DNA from: an uncultured Sutterella sp.
GTDB lineage: Bacteria > Pseudomonadota > Gammaproteobacteria > Burkholderiales > Burkholderiaceae_F
DNA length: 40,822 nt
Reading direction: 5' to 3'
Assembly (NCBI GenBank): GCA_905206345.1
Contig: CAJLGW010000006.1
Location: 1-40,822 of the forward strand
A model generated the notes under the pieces. The model worked only from the letters and a program-made list of their open reading frames with translations. It had not been told where the DNA came from and did no database searches. Positions 40,621 to 40,822 of this stretch are shown here, piece by piece. Numbering within the stretch: the stretch's first letter is position 1; the number at the start of each line of letters is the position of its first letter. A program made the translations under genes and the position numbers.

Positions 40621-40822
40621 TTCAAAGGCATTAAGCATTTAAAAGGACGCTTCAGCAAAGGGAAGCGGCTGGTAATTCTCTGTTTTCCAATGAGTTTTCA
40701 AGCGTTCTCTCGGGCATAGTTAAACGTCCACGAAGAACGACCCCTTGGAAAAGTGCTTAACTATACCAAAAAGTTTCAAACCTCTCAAGCTCTTAGATGA
40801 ATTAAATTGCTAATGTTTTCAT
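40621..40822. other. intergenic end of the window, no gene seen
   Basis: About 200 bases with no supported open frame. A short hairpin (CGCTTC / GAAGCG, 40648-40667) is followed on the minus strand by TCCTTTT and may be part of a terminator. The rpsT promoter should lie here, but I cannot pick -35 and -10 boxes with confidence. Confidence 0.3.

Overview
The window looks like chromosomal DNA of an anaerobic or microaerophilic betaproteobacterium of the Burkholderiales, most likely Sutterellaceae (Sutterella/Parasutterella/Turicimonas type). This is inferred from gene content, not from a search: a glnE / yhdP / nitrilase neighbourhood as in Burkholderiales, a Bug-type solute receptor, menaquinone genes (menB, menE), a formate dehydrogenase/hydrogenase-type electron-transfer pair, a HydG-type radical SAM enzyme, moderate GC and AT-rich spacers. 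No prophage, insertion sequence, CRISPR array, tRNA or rRNA was found.

Layout. 0.2-2.6 kb (minus): a 3-hydroxyisobutyrate dehydrogenase-type reductase and a tandem-domain Asp/Glu racemase. 2.8-6.9 kb (plus): rfbB-rfbC (dTDP-sugar synthesis) and a UvrD/PcrA helicase, closed by a strong hairpin. 7.0-9.0 kb: a 5'-truncated M20 peptidase remnant (minus) beside an intact M20-type amidase (plus). 9.0-10.4 kb: hydG with an FNR-like half-palindrome far upstream. 10.7-17.2 kb (minus): a probable envelope-lipid operon yhdP - nitrilase - plsC - divergent cdsA-like gene. 17.3-20.2 kb: glnE on plus, diverging from yhdP. 20.3-24.4 kb (minus): sstT, a thioredoxin-reductase-like ferredoxin-NADP reductase and a BepA-type periplasmic protease. 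24.5-29.3 kb (minus): a five-gene run of NarL-type response regulator, novel polytopic membrane protein, broken Bug receptor, menB and menE. 29.5-34.2 kb (plus): a periplasmic DsbG-like thioredoxin-fold protein, then ppk-ppx behind a well-formed Pho box. 34.2-37.9 kb: an MFS transporter, a tandem-domain universal stress protein, tcdA and a single-domain universal stress protein. 38.0-40.8 kb: a Fic remnant, a cytochrome b and Tat-exported ferredoxin pair without a catalytic subunit, and rpsT.

How the parts fit. Most genes are housekeeping. The anaerobic electron-transfer theme (menB/menE, the ferredoxin/cytochrome b pair, HydG, ferredoxin-NADP reductase) suggests menaquinone-based anaerobic respiration. 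ppk and ppx synthesise and degrade polyphosphate and appear to be under PhoB control. Three genes are visibly broken (M20 peptidase, Bug receptor, fic), a sign of recent gene decay.

Most worth a second look: HydG without other hydrogenase genes nearby; the response regulator with a kinase-less membrane partner next to menaquinone genes; the Bug receptor deletion between short repeats; the racemase whose N-terminal half lacks its first catalytic cysteine; and the 15-bp perfect inverted repeat where the Fic remnant meets the cytochrome b gene.
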